The notes under the pieces: generated by a model
Databases searched by the model: none
Told to the model about the DNA's origin: nothing
What the model saw: the letters and a program-made list of their open reading frames with translations, nothing else
In this document: positions 1-11,389 of the stretch, piece by piece
How the letters are laid out: every line of letters starts with the position of its first letter
Numbering within the stretch: the first letter of the stretch is position 1
Source: Mesostigma viride
Taxonomy: Eukaryota; Streptophyta; Mesostigmatophyceae; Mesostigmatales; Mesostigmataceae
Assembly: GCA_009746045.1 (NCBI GenBank)
Contig: RPFO01001921.1
Coordinates: 24,234 to 88,233, forward strand
Reading direction: 5' to 3'
Length of the DNA stretch: 64,000 nucleotides
Position numbers and translations under genes: made by a program

Positions 1-135
1 AATCCGCTTGCCAGACCGGGAACTCCGTCCAATACCGTCGTGCATTGAATTGAATTAGAACATAACTCCTTCTTTCCGTCACCCTTGACATGTTTTCGTA
101 CAATACTACAAATTAACGCCAATAGAAATTCGCGT

Positions 136-192
136 CCGAACATATCAAGGAGACAACCAGCGCAGGCCAGAAATCGGGAGAATCCAGACCAT
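136..192 (+). repeat. dispersed ~50-bp repeat, copy 1
   Basis: A segment beginning TATCAAGGAGACAACCAGCG recurs near 44645 in the same orientation and near 23318-23364 inverted. The three copies agree over about 40 bp and then diverge, so this is a short dispersed repeat or the end of a transposable element. I see no coding potential in it. The rest of 1-950 contains no gene I can support. Confidence 0.6.
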
Positions 193-952
193 GGTAGCTC
201 GAGCCTGCCGTTATCTTGTCCGCGTGTTCGAGTCGTTCAGGATGATGAATATGAATGGTGATGGAAATGTGTATCCGTGTGCATTGAAATTATGGCTGGC
301 TTACGTGTAGAGCGACTAGATGACCTAGACGGTGGGGCCGGAAACAGCATGCGTGATCAGGGCGTGTGTTTCGAGCCTAGCTGGCCGGGAGTGTCTAGTG
401 GTGAGCACCATTGCTGCGATCGCTCTCCCACCATTTACGAGGAAATACCCGCAAATGGAAAACCACTGAAAAGGTAGCTAGTCAGTCATCACGTTAGCCA
501 TGCCATGATTCCAAACGTCCAAGAACTGCACACGGTGTAAAGGCAAAAAGCCGGAGGACATCACTTTCAAATGTGCGGCGGGAACCAAAAGCCCGCGGAT
601 GCCAGAAAACATCGTGTTGCTGCAGCGACGCGACGATGTGGACAACGAATCCAGTGCCAAGCTCGGAACGGCCGCAAAGGAGATCTGGCATCACAGGGTT
701 CAGATGTGCGGAGATACTATGCGATCCAGCCGGTCCACGACCTGTTTGTAGAGCTAAAACATATATATCACGTTTCGAGACTGAACAAGTCTCGAGTGGA
801 CACGTGTGTAGTACTCCTACACACAGATCTCGAGTGATTTTTCTAGTACCAAATCCGAAAGGCTTGCACCACTCCCCGGAAACGAGAACTTTTGCGGATG
901 ACTGTAGGTGTAAGTTGGCGATGCCATGGTAACCGGAGACGTCCGTCCTATA

Positions 953-1087
953 GTCAGCGAAAGTTGGTGCGAGAGGTCCCCAGTTCGATTCCGGTCGGAT
1001 TCATTAATTTGCAGATCGCGTTTTTCCGCGTTTTCCGCGGCCCGGCACTGAACGCAAATGGTTTTCACCTTTGCGGAGTGCCTGATC
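953..1087 (+). mobile_element. tRNA-derived SINE-like element, copy 1
   Basis: The stretch contains AGTTCGATTCC, close to the tRNA B box of a polymerase III promoter. Upstream, TAGTCAGCGAAAGTTGG resembles a degenerate A box. From CGAGAGGTCCCC onward it is nearly identical to 56653-56770, apart from a small indel after GGATTCAT. That the same ~115 bp sits in two unrelated contexts with a tRNA-like head is why I call it a SINE; the tRNA of origin is not identifiable. This copy keeps more 5' sequence than the second one. Confidence 0.6.
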
Positions 1088-1560
1088 AGAATATATATCG
1101 ATAGGGCTATTAGGTTCCTCCCGTTAGGAGTTTCCATTGGTCTTATCGTAGTATAGAGATTTGACATGGCTCTGTATAGAGGTTTATAGCTGGGCGTTTG
1201 CTTTGGTTTGAGTGATTTCACTCTGCTGTAAGTAATTATATTATTAATTATATATCGATAGAGTCATGCCTCTTATTTAATTTCAAGGTACCTCTTAATT
1301 AATCTCGGCCCCCGTCTCTGAGAGTTTGAGAATTGAGAACCAGAAGCCAATTTTACCCCGACTTGTATATTTATTTATAACAGTCTGTATAAAAATGTGA
1401 AGGCCTGTTACCTCTGAAAGCGCTGCATGTCTGGTGAGGGTTTACTCTCAGTAAAACAATTGATATATCGATCCAATTTGCAACGTAATTTTGTGCATGG
1501 ATGCACAATTAATGTCATTACAATTGGGTCACCTAACTGGGTCACGTGGGACGTGGATGC
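1088..1560. other. no gene seen; AT-rich spacer
   Basis: AT-rich sequence with several TATATATCGAT motifs and no convincing open frame or repeat beyond those motifs. Confidence 0.4.
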
Positions 1561-1562
1561 CA

Positions 1563-1640
1563 GTATACAGAGTCCGCCCAACTCTGGCTTGTCACTGGAA
1601 GCGCGGGCGGTGGGGCTTATGATCATCAAGCAATTGGTTT
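1563..1640 (+). pseudogene. LINE reverse-transcriptase fragment (family A)
   Basis: Translation gives SGLSLEARAVGLMI, which matches the reverse transcriptase of the LINE at 50748-51880 (SISLEARAVGLMISKK), the part just after the YADD catalytic motif. It is only about 25 codons long and clearly a broken copy. Confidence 0.6.
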
Positions 1641-1834
1641 GCACATAATTAGTAATGAGGATTTGTTACTACCCTGAGACGAGCCACGAGCCACGAGCCA
1701 CGAGGTAGCCATGGCTGACGGCGGCGCTCATAACTTTCACGTTTGAGCACCGAATTTAGTCGTGAATATCACAATCGCTTCGTCTTTCTAAGACGCACAT
1801 GCTGATATAATTTTCCGACGCTATTACGCAGTAT

Positions 1835-3290
1835 ATGGCGCACAAACGCGCCTCGACGCAACGCAGCCTGGCGGCTGCGCTCGGCAATGAAAATACGTCT
1901 GCAGCTCCAGCTGCAGCTTCGCCCTCAGGTCCGGCAGGCAGCAGTGACACTAGTCGCGCACTGGTGGTCGCCCAGCACCCTCCCGGGCTTCATGCCTCGC
2001 CCTCAGCCTCACCCGAGCCCAAACGCAGCCGCCCAACCGAATATAGCTGGTCTGAGTACGACTTTGACGTTGACGAGTTATTTTCCACCTTCGACGTCAA
2101 CAGACCCGGCTATTTCAACAAGGCACACATCCGGATACTGGAGCTCCTGTTTTATGGGTCGTATGCCTCCCTCATCATTCTTGACCTGTGCCAGCGCCTC
2201 CAACGCCACAAATGCTTCCGCAGCCAGTCTGACGGCCATTTTCAGCTGAGTCCGCGCAGCTGACCTGTCTGACTGGTCGCGACCGCGCCTTCAGCTTGCC
2301 GCCCTCTTTTCCATCCTTCAGCGTGCTTCCGCGGACCTCTGGCAACCCGTCCCTTTGACCGAATTCAGCTTCCTCACCCACCTCCACGCAGCCATCTCAC
2401 AGCACGTGACGCCCCTAGCTGCAGATGTGGCAGCTGTGGGTCGCACGCTGGCTGCTGAGCTCCCCACCATCCCCACCGCCACCGCCACCCTCCTCGCCTC
2501 CACCCCCCCGGCCCCCCCCCTCCGCCTCCACCGACTCCATCACCGCCCAGCTCCGCGACATTGACCAGCGCCTTAAGGATAATGCAATCGCCATCGAGGT
2601 CCTACAAAACACCGCCCGGGCCTCGCCGCCCAGGCGGTGAAGGACATTGCCGCCAAGCCAGCCCCGGCTGGCCTGGCCGGCGATGCTCCTCCCATCCCGA
2701 CCTGGGCGGACATGCTTAAGCAGCACGCCATCTCCACCATGCACCTCCGCCGTTGCAGCACAGCTCCAGCAGCAGACGCTCGACCTCCCGTCCGCGAGGA
2801 GGCCGAGCTCGCCAAGCGCAGCCTCAACGTCATTGTCAAGAACTTCGACATGGAGGAAGGTGAGAATTCCGAGAAGCTTGCGCGTACGTTTGAGAGAGAA
2901 ATTCTTAGTCGCATGGGCCTTCCTGGTGAGATCGAGCTGGTCGCCCACCGGTCGCCTTCCGCCCCGCGCGCGCCGGGGTAAGGCAGGGGCGCCCCCGCTA
3001 CTTCTCACCTTTAAGAACCCGGCGGACAAGATTTCCTTCCTCACTGACGCGGTGACGCCGCAAGCGGCTCGAGAAGACTCACTTCACCCTTGACGACGAC
3101 TTGACCCTGGCGCAGCAATAACGGCGACGGGAGCTATGGCCGACCTACCTCCAGCTCCGGCAGACCAAGGCGGTGCAGCCGGTGTACTGGAAGGGGGCGG
3201 CCATCTACGTCGGCCACAAGCCCTGGCATGCGACCCCCGCGGCCCCAACGACTCCAGACGCCCCAGCTCGATCAGGGGAATACAGCAGCA
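1835..3290 (+). pseudogene. degraded LINE ORF1 (RNA-binding protein)
   Basis: Three frame-shifted blocks together resemble a non-LTR retrotransposon ORF1. The first (1835-2263) is Ala/Pro/Ser-rich. The second (2637-2981) contains RSLNVIVKNFDMEEGENSEK, the start of the RRM-like nucleic-acid-binding domain; compare RNMVIKGFQ in the intact ORF1 at 9977-11194. The third (about 3090-3290) reads LDDDLTLAQ, an in-frame stop, then RRELWPTYLQL and VYWKGAAIYVG, the expected ORF1 C-terminal end. At least two frameshifts and several stops make it nonfunctional. ORF1 proteins coat LINE RNA as a chaperone; no complete ORF2 follows, only scattered reverse-transcriptase pieces. Confidence 0.65.
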
Positions 3291-3760
3291 GTAGTGTAGA
3301 ATAGATTATTAGACCGTGGCCATGTACATGTAAGCCTCCTATAGGCTCTACACCAGCTGATTCACGAGTATTATTTAGCCATATACATACACGTGCGACT
3401 ATGATGTGCCGCACTCCAGATGATGCCTATATAGCAATTTATTTAGTTATGCTGTGCCCATGCAGAGAGCTGCTCTCTGCTGAGATGCCACGCTCTAGGC
3501 TCTTGTATAGCTATATGCTGATCTTCACCCCCATGACAGGCTCCCCCTTAGCTGGGCATAGCTTGATAGATCATGGGGATGCAGGTGCCATGGTGCACCT
3601 AGAGCAAGTGTCGTTTACATTCGATCCCACCCTTGCAGGAAGTAGCTTAGAATGTATTATAGGCCATATGCCCCTTCTCAAGGGCTATGTGCTACATATA
3701 CTCCCAACGGAGTTACGTTCCTAATTAATTAATTAATTTGTTACTTATTAATTAATTAAT
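3291..3760. other. no gene seen
   Basis: A 107-codon open frame at 3401-3724 has no recognisable motif. The stretch ends in runs of TTAATTAA, similar to the 3' tail of LINE family B. Confidence 0.35.
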
Positions 3761-3766
3761 GAGGAT

Positions 3767-3900
3767 TTGTACGCTGATTTGCCCTATGTCCCCCACATTA
3801 TTAGGCGCAGGCGCCTGGGCCTAGCCGGGCACCTGGCCCGCACAGATCAGGAAGACACATCGCATACGGACTTGCTGGCACCAAGCCCGCTCAGCCTGGG
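3767..3900 (+). pseudogene. LINE ORF2 C-terminal fragment
   Basis: Translation gives RRRRLGLAGHLARTDQEDTS, matching RHRRLLFAGHLARTDQVNTA in the family A LINE at 50748-51880. This is a short region C-terminal to the reverse transcriptase. It follows a TTAATTAA run and is too short to be functional. Confidence 0.6.
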
Positions 3901-4307
3901 CGATATGTCCTCACCTGGCGTGCCCCAGGCCGCGCGCGGCAGGGCCGCCACCCGCGTGGACTTTTCGTGATAGACTCGGCATGGACATGTGCTACACTAG
4001 ACGTGACGGGCTCACACCCGGGCAGCCTCCTGGTTTGTCTGTAATAATATGGAGGCGGATGGTATACGCAACCTGATAGATGGCAACTTGGCAAGTAGTG
4101 ATGAAGGAGACTACCCCCAAGTCTGTGGGGGCTCCGCGTGTGACCGCGTATGGCATTCATAGTGATTCGGGCCGCGGTGCCCAGTGCCCACACCCCTGTA
4201 ACTAGGACCTAGATAGCTTACACCATCCATTCCATCCCATGTTCCCCTCCCACTGAGGACTTATGCTCACGTGACGCCGTCACGTGTCTATTAGTTAATT
4301 AATTAAT

Positions 4308-4460
4308 CATCAAGCAAACGGCCATCGGCCTCCCCGCTGGATCGACCACCCCACCCCCCCTCCTCCTGCTGGACGGCAGCCCCGTCCCCCCGGCGACTTG
4401 CTTCAACTAGCTCCTTGGCAGCTGGCTCCCCTCCACGGCCGACGACATCAACACCCGGAC
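4308..4460 (+). pseudogene. LINE reverse-transcriptase fragment (family A)
   Basis: Translation yields IGLPAGSTTPPPLLLDGS and LLGSWLPSTADDINTR, closely matching the LINE at 50748-51880, with an in-frame stop between the two pieces. The piece ends abruptly at 4460, where family B sequence begins, so the junction is chimeric. Confidence 0.65.
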
Positions 4461-4467
4461 ACAAGGA

Positions 4468-4690
4468 GGACCTGTACCTAGGCATGCCACTTATCACCAT
4501 GGCACCATCAAGCAGCGTCGCCTGCAGCTAGTAGAGCACTTAGCTTGCACCAACCAGGTAGACACCCCACGTGGCCCCTCCGCAGGCCGGCTGCGCCCCG
4601 CTCAGCCGGGCAGGCACCTCCTCACGTGGGCCGGGCCCAGCCCGGTTATAGACGCCGCAAGGCCCGCAGGAATCGGACGGCGCCCTTGCT
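4468..4690 (+). pseudogene. LINE ORF2 C-terminal fragment (family B)
   Basis: Contains EDLYLGMPLIT, TNQVDTPRGP and RPAQPGRHLLTWAG, matching the family B LINE at 45725-46688 (EDLYQGMPYIT, TNQVDTSRGP, RPAQPVRHLLTWAG), with stops and frameshifts. It joins directly to the family A fragment at its left, suggesting template switching during retrotransposition or nested insertion. Confidence 0.65.
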
Positions 4691-4744
4691 CGCCTGCGGT
4701 ACGACGCGGCAGTCGGTGCCGACCACCTAGTGTCAAAACTACGG

Positions 4745-5095
4745 CGATGGTGATTGGGGCCTCCAGCAGTAGCCCACCGCTGCCGCGCCTGCTCGACGGG
4801 ACGGCGGCCCCGTTCCGCGATCGCTTCAAACTGTTGGGGAGCATGCTCCTTGACACCGGTCGCCGACGATGTGGACCGATCCGCATCGGCCTGGCCTGGG
4901 CTCCGACAGGTCCTGAACGTAGCCGGTTTTCCAAGCGTAGGTCATTAGAGTCTTTGTATCAGGGTATGCCTCGTATTTCGGACGAGCGAGATTAGGCAGC
5001 GTAGGATAGCACTTGTAGGACACGTTGCTCGCACCAGCCGGCAGGTCTGTCCGGCCCCCCCTGCAGCCATACCGTTATCCCGCGGCCATTTGTAG
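4745..5095 (+). pseudogene. LINE ORF2 fragment (third variant)
   Basis: Translation gives LLDGTAAPFRDRFKLLGSML, then LYQGMPRISDE, then IRQRRIALVGHVARTSRQV in shifted frames. The order matches the reverse-transcriptase thumb and C-terminal part of the other LINEs here. Protein divergence from families A and B suggests a separate or older lineage. Confidence 0.55.
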
Positions 5096-5489
5096 TTAGG
5101 GTTGCAGATGCAATTAGGGTTGGATAGGTAATGGGTAGGCTACTGGTTTTTGATATAATTTTACTGGCACAAGGGCCTGAGGTGGTCCAACAGCCAGCAG
5201 AACTGCCTAAAAGTCGAGAGAATGGGCCTGAAAGCGCCTTGACCAGTGTAAAATTTCTGATCTGAAAACTATATCAAATATCATTCACAGATAAGGACTA
5301 TGACAGCAGCCCTGGTGTCCATACTCATGGCTGGCCCAGTGCACCTCCTACTAGGGCCCACATGCAGGGACTGATCTGCCAACAAGCAGTGGTAACCATC
5401 ATGTTCTGGGAGAAGTAAATGCATGGTCACAATGGGTCTGGCGCAGGTAAGGGGGCCCCAACTAGCAATTAACACTAGGAGTTAATTTT

Positions 5490-5995
5490 ACGGGGCGTAA
5501 ACGCCCCGGTTGAGGTTACCGGGGCGGTTACTGGCCAGTAACCATGTACGTTTAAGGTTACCGGCCAGGTTACCGGCCGGTAACCTTAAACGCGACAGAC
5601 TAAATACCGGCCGGTAGTGGTTACCGGGCGGTAATAGTTACCGGAACGTTTACTGGGCGGTAACTTTTACCGGAGCCGTAATCATGCCCGTAACCTATCT
5701 GGGTTACGGTCATGGTTACGGCCCAAGTAGAAGTTACCGGGCGGTAAACTGGCATGGTTACGGGACCAGTTCTGAGAACCGGGATGGGTTACCGGCATGG
5801 TTACGGGACCAGTTCTGATAACCGGGCCTGGCTACTGGCCTGGTTACGGGTCCGTCAACCGTCCCGTAACCTGCAGTAGTTACGGCCCAGTAGTTGACCC
5901 TGGCTACTGCGGTGGTTACGGGGCCGGTTATGCCCCAGTAATAATAGTAACCCATGCCTGCAACGCAGCCTGTCCGGGTTATGGCCCCGAATTCT
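5490..5995. repeat. degenerate GTTACCGG/CCGGTAAC palindrome field
   Basis: Roughly 500 bp packed with GGTTACCGG, CCGGTAACC and near variants in both orientations, spaced irregularly rather than as a fixed-length tandem unit. A related field lies at 17075-17410 and a weaker one at about 23170-23290. The open frames here are by-products of the repeat. Confidence 0.7.
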
Positions 5996-6720
5996 AAAAT
6001 GCATTGACCCCGGCTATGGTGAGTGGCTTGCATGATATGGTGCTTTTCAAGATGCATTTTTGAATTAGGCATTTCATTAAAATGTTTAAGAAGTCATTAA
6101 TAATCAATTGCACGAATCACTTCCATCCGATGTTGTCAACGTGGGCTTCATGATGAAATCGTGGAGATGACGCACATGAAGTTCACGGAACATCTTAGGT
6201 AATAAATTAAGCCGTTACGGCAGTAGAACCTTGGCCGATGAGGGTGGCGTCTTGAAGCTGTTGTCACCCTCAAGTCCGCTCGGCCAGGGGTAATCGCCCA
6301 TGTTGATTTGAAAGGTACCGCCGTCCATATGGCGGCTCCGCTTTTGGTGCGAGTTGACCAACTTCCCGTCTTAATCATTCCGGATTGCCTGCAGTTCATT
6401 CCGCCTTTGTCCAAGTAAGACAGCAACTGTCACGCACTCATAGAAAACGCAAAATGCCCCGAATGCAGTTACGGCCATACGGTAGCGAGGAATAGCAGTT
6501 GAAATTTCTAGTACACAGGCAACTACTAGTAAGAAAAGGGACGATGCGTGCACCACCACCAATACGTACGTGCATCCCTCTCTTGAAAATGACAGCATCT
6601 TCCATGCCGTCCAAGAAAAACGCAACGTATTTAACATGAACCCGAATGCAGTTACGGTCGTAGACTAGTGAGGACTGGCAGCTGAAAGTTCTAGTTGATG
6701 GGCTGAGAATAAGGAAAAAA
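5996..6720. other. no gene seen
   Basis: Mixed-composition sequence. Two related stretches containing GAATGCAGTTACGG (near 6461 and 6643) form an old tandem duplication of about 180 bp. No supported coding region. Confidence 0.35.
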
Positions 6721-6721
6721 A

Positions 6722-7990
6722 TGATGCGTGCACCCACCTAACCTATTACGTCCCTCCCATGGCAAGGAACCAGCAAAACCACCCACATACCCTGTTGTGT
6801 CCCTCCCTTGACAAGGAACAAGCACGTGCACATGCCCCACCCCACATGCATGCCTCCCTTGACAAGAATCGAACGGGCACGTGCACCCACCTACCCTATG
6901 TGCAGCCCTCCTTTGACAAGGAACAAGCACGTGCACATGCCTACCCCACATGCATGCCTCCCTTGACAAGAATCGAACGAGCACGTGCACCCACCCACCC
7001 TGTGTGCACCCCTCCTTTGACAAGGACAAGCACATGAACTCACCTACACTACGCGCGTCCCTCCCTTGACAAGGAATAGGCACGTGCACATGCCTACCCC
7101 ACATCCATGCCTCCCCTGACCAGTAACAAGCACGTGCACCCACCTACCCTACGTGCATCCCTCCTGTGACATGGAACAAGCACGTGCACCCACCAACCCT
7201 ATGTACGTGCCTCTTGACAAGCAACAAGCACGTGCACCCACCTACCCTAAGTGCCCCCCTCCTTCGACAAGGAACACGCATGTGCACTCACCTACCGTAC
7301 GTGAATCCCTCCCTTGGCAAGGACCAAGCACGTGCACCCACCTACCCGATGTCCGCCCCTCCCTTGATAAGGTACAAGCATGCCCACCCACCTACCCTAC
7401 CTGCATCCCTCCCTTGACATGGAACAACCATGTGCACATTCCTACTCCACATGCCCCCCTCCTTTGACAAGGAACAAGCATGTGCACTCATCTACCGTAC
7501 GTGCATCCCTCCCTTGACAAGGAACAAGCAAGCCCACCCACCTACCCTACCTGCATCCCTCCCTTGACATGAAACAAGCACGTGCACATGCCTACCCCAC
7601 ATGCATGCCTCCCTTGACAAGGAACGAGCACGTGCACCCACCCACCCTGTGTGCACCCCTCCTTTGACAAGGAACAAGCACATGAACTCACCTACACTAC
7701 GTGCGTCCCTCCCTTGACAAGGAATAAGCACGTGCACATGCCTACCCCACATCCATGCCTCCCCTGACCAGTAACAAGCACGTGCACTCACCTACCCTAC
7801 GTATGTGCCTCTTGACAAGGACCAAGCTCGTGCACCCACCTACCATACGTGAATCCCTCCCTTGACAAGGTACACGCATGCCCACCCACCTACCCTACGT
7901 GGGCCCCTCCCTTGATAAGGTACAAGCATGACCAGCCACCTACCCCGCGAGCCTCCCTACTTTGACAAGGAACAAGCACGTGGGCCCGCT
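6722..7990. repeat. ~51-bp minisatellite with a CACGTG core
   Basis: About 24 imperfect units of roughly 51 bp, each carrying TTGACAAGGAACAAGCACG followed by TGCACCCACCTACCCTACGT. Many units contain the palindrome CACGTG. A block near 7072-7140 recurs almost unchanged near 7720-7790, so there is a higher-order period of about 650 bp. Open frames on both strands are repeat artefacts. Confidence 0.8.
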
Positions 7991-9014
7991 AGCATGGCAG
8001 CAAGGAAGACATTACCCTAACATGGCATGGCCAAAGCAAAAGAGACAGAGAAGTCAATGGAGAGAGAGCTCCTAAGAACTCCTAGTAAAATTGGAAACCA
8101 TGGAGGGCAAAAAACGTTCAACAACTTACGATGGGCATCGGCACATACAGAGAAGCCCAGGTGTGCCAGGTGTAAAATAAGCGAGATTGAAGTGTCGCCT
8201 ACCTCGTGGGAGACTTTTGGTATCTGGTAAACAATGAAAGCGAGTGGAAAGATGGACAACGTGAAAATAACATACAATCGACTGCAATGCATGCAAAGAG
8301 GACAGAGTCAGTAATAAAGCGCGCTGCATTCAGGCAGCGCTGAGCAATTGAACGGTGAACAATTTCATCCGGAACGCATTGTCTACGCGACTCGATGCGA
8401 CTAAACGTGGCATGCATACGCGGTCGCTGACTGAAGACATTGTGTACCTGGCTCAGCAAGGTGCGCTTGCAGCCGCTTTCTTAAATATGCCGCAGGCGCA
8501 CGATGTAACGAATTGAAGTTTGCATGTAGTAACAAAGGCAAGAAAAGCGGTGTAGCTGGCTACCGACTACGCCATAGTAAGCTGTATCGGAGTTGGCGCT
8601 GCCGATGGCTGGAAACGGATGACCGAATCATGCTAAACTGGGGCTCCAAAAGGGCTTGTCATGCATCCTAGTGCGCCTTTTGCTTTTTTTTCTTCAAGCA
8701 TCGTGAGCATGCGGGTTTAGGGGGGCGCTTATTCTTTCACCACTATCAGTCGGCTGGACTGCAATCGGCATAGCCAGCGCAAGGTGATGCAGGGCAGGCA
8801 AACTTTACCAGCTCGTTCAAGGCTCGTTGATGAAATTCAAACATCTAGGCGGCGCGTCTGCAACGGCTCATCGCAATTCGAATTCGCAAGCAGAACCCTC
8901 GTTACACGTGGCGCATGCAGAGATCTGCTTCGGGCGGCTTGGCGTATCTCACTGCGTCGTGACTCGAGTACATGTAGATAGTCAGCCTAGTTAGTACTCT
9001 GGGGGCCTCGAGTT
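7991..9014. other. no gene seen
   Basis: Contains only short open frames (for example 8027-8230) with no recognisable domain and no splice pattern I could assemble. Confidence 0.35.
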
Positions 9015-9610
9015 CGGCAGTCCCCTATTCGGAAATCCCGGATCATATGTACTCCGGACTATGTACTCTTGGAGTACATAGTGTGCCACCCTATGTACTC
9101 TTGGAGTACATAGTGTGGAGTACATAGTCACTCCTTCCTATGTAATACGGGCGTGTCTCACCGCGTCGGCAGTCCCCTATTCGGAAATCCCGGATCATAT
9201 GTACTCCGGACTATGTACTCTTGGAGTACATAGTGTGCCACCCTATGTACTCTTGGAGTACATAGTGTGGAGTACATAGTCACTCCTTCCTATGTAATAC
9301 GGGCGTGTCTCACCGCGTCGGCAGTCCCCTATTCGGAAATCCCGGATCATATGTACTCCGGACTATGTACTCTTGGAGTACATAGTGTGCCACCCTATGT
9401 ACTCTTGGAGTACATAGTGTGGAGTACATAGTCACTCCTTCCTATGTAATACGGGCGTGTCTCACCGCGTCGGCAGTCCCCTATTCGGAAATCCCGGATC
9501 ATATGTACTCCGGACTATGTACTCTTGGAGTACATAGTGTGCCACCCTATGTACTCTTGGAGTACATAGGGTGGAGTACATAGTCACACCTTCCTATGTA
9601 ATACGGGGGT
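9015..9610. repeat. 152-bp satellite, four units
   Basis: Units start at 9015, 9167, 9319 and 9471, exactly 152 bp apart and almost identical. Each unit contains two copies of CTATGTACTC-TTG-GAGTACATAG, a perfect 10-bp stem with a 3-nt loop, plus a further GGAGTACATAG. The near-identity implies recent amplification or homogenisation. Confidence 0.9.
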
Positions 9611-9825
9611 GTAATCATATGTAATCATGTGTAATCATCGGTAAAAATCGGTAATCATTTGTCCTTTTTTGGTAATCATGTACGTGTAATCATGTGTAAT
9701 CATGTGTAATCATCGGTAAAAATCGGTAATCATTTGTCCTTTTTTGGTAATCATGTACGTGTAATCATGTGTAATCATGTGTAATCATCGGTAAAAATCG
9801 GTAATCATTTGTCCTTTTTTGGTAG
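9611..9825. repeat. 75-bp AT-rich tandem repeat built on GTAATCAT
   Basis: GGTAAAAATCGGTAATCATT recurs with a 75-bp period (anchors at 9641, 9716, 9791). Within each unit GTAATCATGT is itself repeated two or three times. It abuts the 152-bp satellite directly. Confidence 0.85.
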
Positions 9826-9976
9826 TCATTTCGGTCAGGGTCACGTGTGGTTGTCTGCATGATCGATCGTCCAGACAAGCTGCACTGCCCCTAAGACCCT
9901 AACTTACACAAGATGATGGAGTAGTTTGGTGTTGAAAGGGAAGGTCGAAAGCCTGCGCTTAATGCACCACCCGTAA

Positions 9977-11194
9977 TTACGAGCGAAAGTACAGCCACCA
10001 TGGAAAATCCCGTTGACATCGCGCAAAAACAGGCCAAGAGAAAGCGGCAAGTGGCCGAAGCGGCCCGCCGGTGGAGGTTGAAAAAGAGGGGGAAGAAGAG
10101 GGGGACGACTCAATGCATACGTAGTCAGGCGATGGAGGGTGGCAACGCCGCTCCCCCTGGACGATGGTGCTGTTCCACACCGCGCTCCTCGCCTTCAGTT
10201 GAGCCGGCGTGTAGTCCTCGTCGAGGCTGAAGTCGCCGGGCTGGAGCAGACGACGTGCTCCCAGCACGAGGCGTTTGTCGTGCATGGAGGCCATGGTGAC
10301 GACGACCAGGCCCGGAGGGCCTGGCAGCCGAATGGCTCGTTCAATGACAACACGGTTCTGGAGCTGCATCTTCCCCAGAAACGCTGGGCCGCGCAGCTCC
10401 TCGGCAAGTGAGTGTGCTGTCTCATGTGCTGCCGCGCCTGTCTGGAAGCCTTTGATTACCATATTGCGCTGGCGTTGCTGCACTGCATTCTGGGTGACCG
10501 CAGCGGTAGCTGCAGACTTGGCCGCCTGTTGAACGATGGTGGTCAACTGCTTGCCGGTGACGTCGGCAAACGTGGTAGTTTTGGCGGGGGCTGCCATGGC
10601 TTTCTTCAGCTCCAGCAATTGTGCCGTCGCAGCTGCAGACGCCACCGTCAGGACCTTAATGTCGCCCTGCACGGTCGTAAAAGACTGTGCGACGTCCTGC
10701 AGCTGCACGTTAACATCGGTCGCGGGGGCTGGCCTGGCGATGGTCGTCGCCGGCAGCTCGACAAGTTCAGGGCAGCACGAAATAAGACAGGCAAGCCGAC
10801 GCTGGCGCTCATCCCAATGAGGCCATTCATCCGAAGCAGCCTCCATAACCTGGCCGCTCTTAGGGTGGCGAATCGGGGCGTCGTTGTCGTTGCGGAGCTT
10901 CAGCACGCTTGTCACAGCGGCGTCATTGTAGGCGAGGAAGGTATCGATGTCTGCCAGGCTCAAACGCTGGCCTGGCATGTAGAATGAGGAAGAAATGGCG
11001 TCCGGCAAGGAGGTTTCAGCAGCTATCGGAGTTGCTTCCGAAGTTGCTTCCGAAGTCTTGGATCGCTTGTTAGCGGCGTTCTTGGCGACGACAATGTCGT
11101 GGGCGATTTTGTTTGCAGCAATCTGGGCATCAATAGAATCGGCGGCAAGAGCTGAAGACGATGCGGGGACCTCCATAGCTACGTTTAATAGCAC
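9977..11194 (-). CDS. LINE ORF1-type RNA-binding protein, intact frame
   Basis: An uninterrupted 405-codon frame. The N-terminal third is Ala/Ser-rich with many Asp, Glu and Lys residues. The middle (about residues 165-235) is rich in Ala, Thr, Gln and Val with helical character that could form a coiled coil. It is followed by [11 protein letters not shown], the start of an RRM-like domain, then [13 protein letters not shown] and [18 protein letters not shown], the typical C-terminal end of L1-type ORF1 proteins. Such proteins bind LINE RNA and act as chaperones in target-primed reverse transcription. The first Met may be at 11194 or a few codons later. The last ~45 residues look out of register with the family, so a late frameshift is possible. 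No ORF2 follows: downstream sequence is satellite, so it is an orphan fragment. Confidence 0.6.
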   Translation of the reverse strand: MLLNVAMEVPASSSALAADSIDAQIAANKIAHDIVVAKNAANKRSKTSEATSEATPIAAETSLPDAISSSFYMPGQRLSLADIDTFLAYNDAAVTSVLKLRNDNDAPIRHPKSGQVMEAASDEWPHWDERQRRLACLISCCPELVELPATTIARPAPATDVNVQLQDVAQSFTTVQGDIKVLTVASAAATAQLLELKKAMAAPAKTTTFADVTGKQLTTIVQQAAKSAATAAVTQNAVQQRQRNMVIKGFQTGAAAHETAHSLAEELRGPAFLGKMQLQNRVVIERAIRLPGPPGLVVVTMASMHDKRLVLGARRLLQPGDFSLDEDYTPAQLKARSAVWNSTIVQGERRCHPPSPDYVCIESSPSSSPSFSTSTGGPLRPLAAFSWPVFARCQRDFPWWLYFRS

Positions 11195-11389
11195 CTAGAC
11201 GAGGGCAGGGGGCGCAGGCACACTGATCACGTGCGTGGTGCCGCCATAATGTGCAGAAAAATAGCGAGATCTGCTGGGCAGGCCGCTGGCGATAACTTAA
11301 GAAACCCTGGGCGATGGCTGCCAAAAATTAGATCGGCGTGTTCGTCATCAAAAGGCGAGTCTATTGCAATTTACCCGACCAAATTTCAT

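Noticed and set aside
817-1221. 134-codon minus-strand frame containing ESDRNRTGDLS
   Set aside because: The peptide is the reverse translation of the SINE-like element; the same peptide appears at the other SINE copy.
5090-5125. Telomere-like TTAGGG words
   Set aside because: Only two separated copies; not an array.
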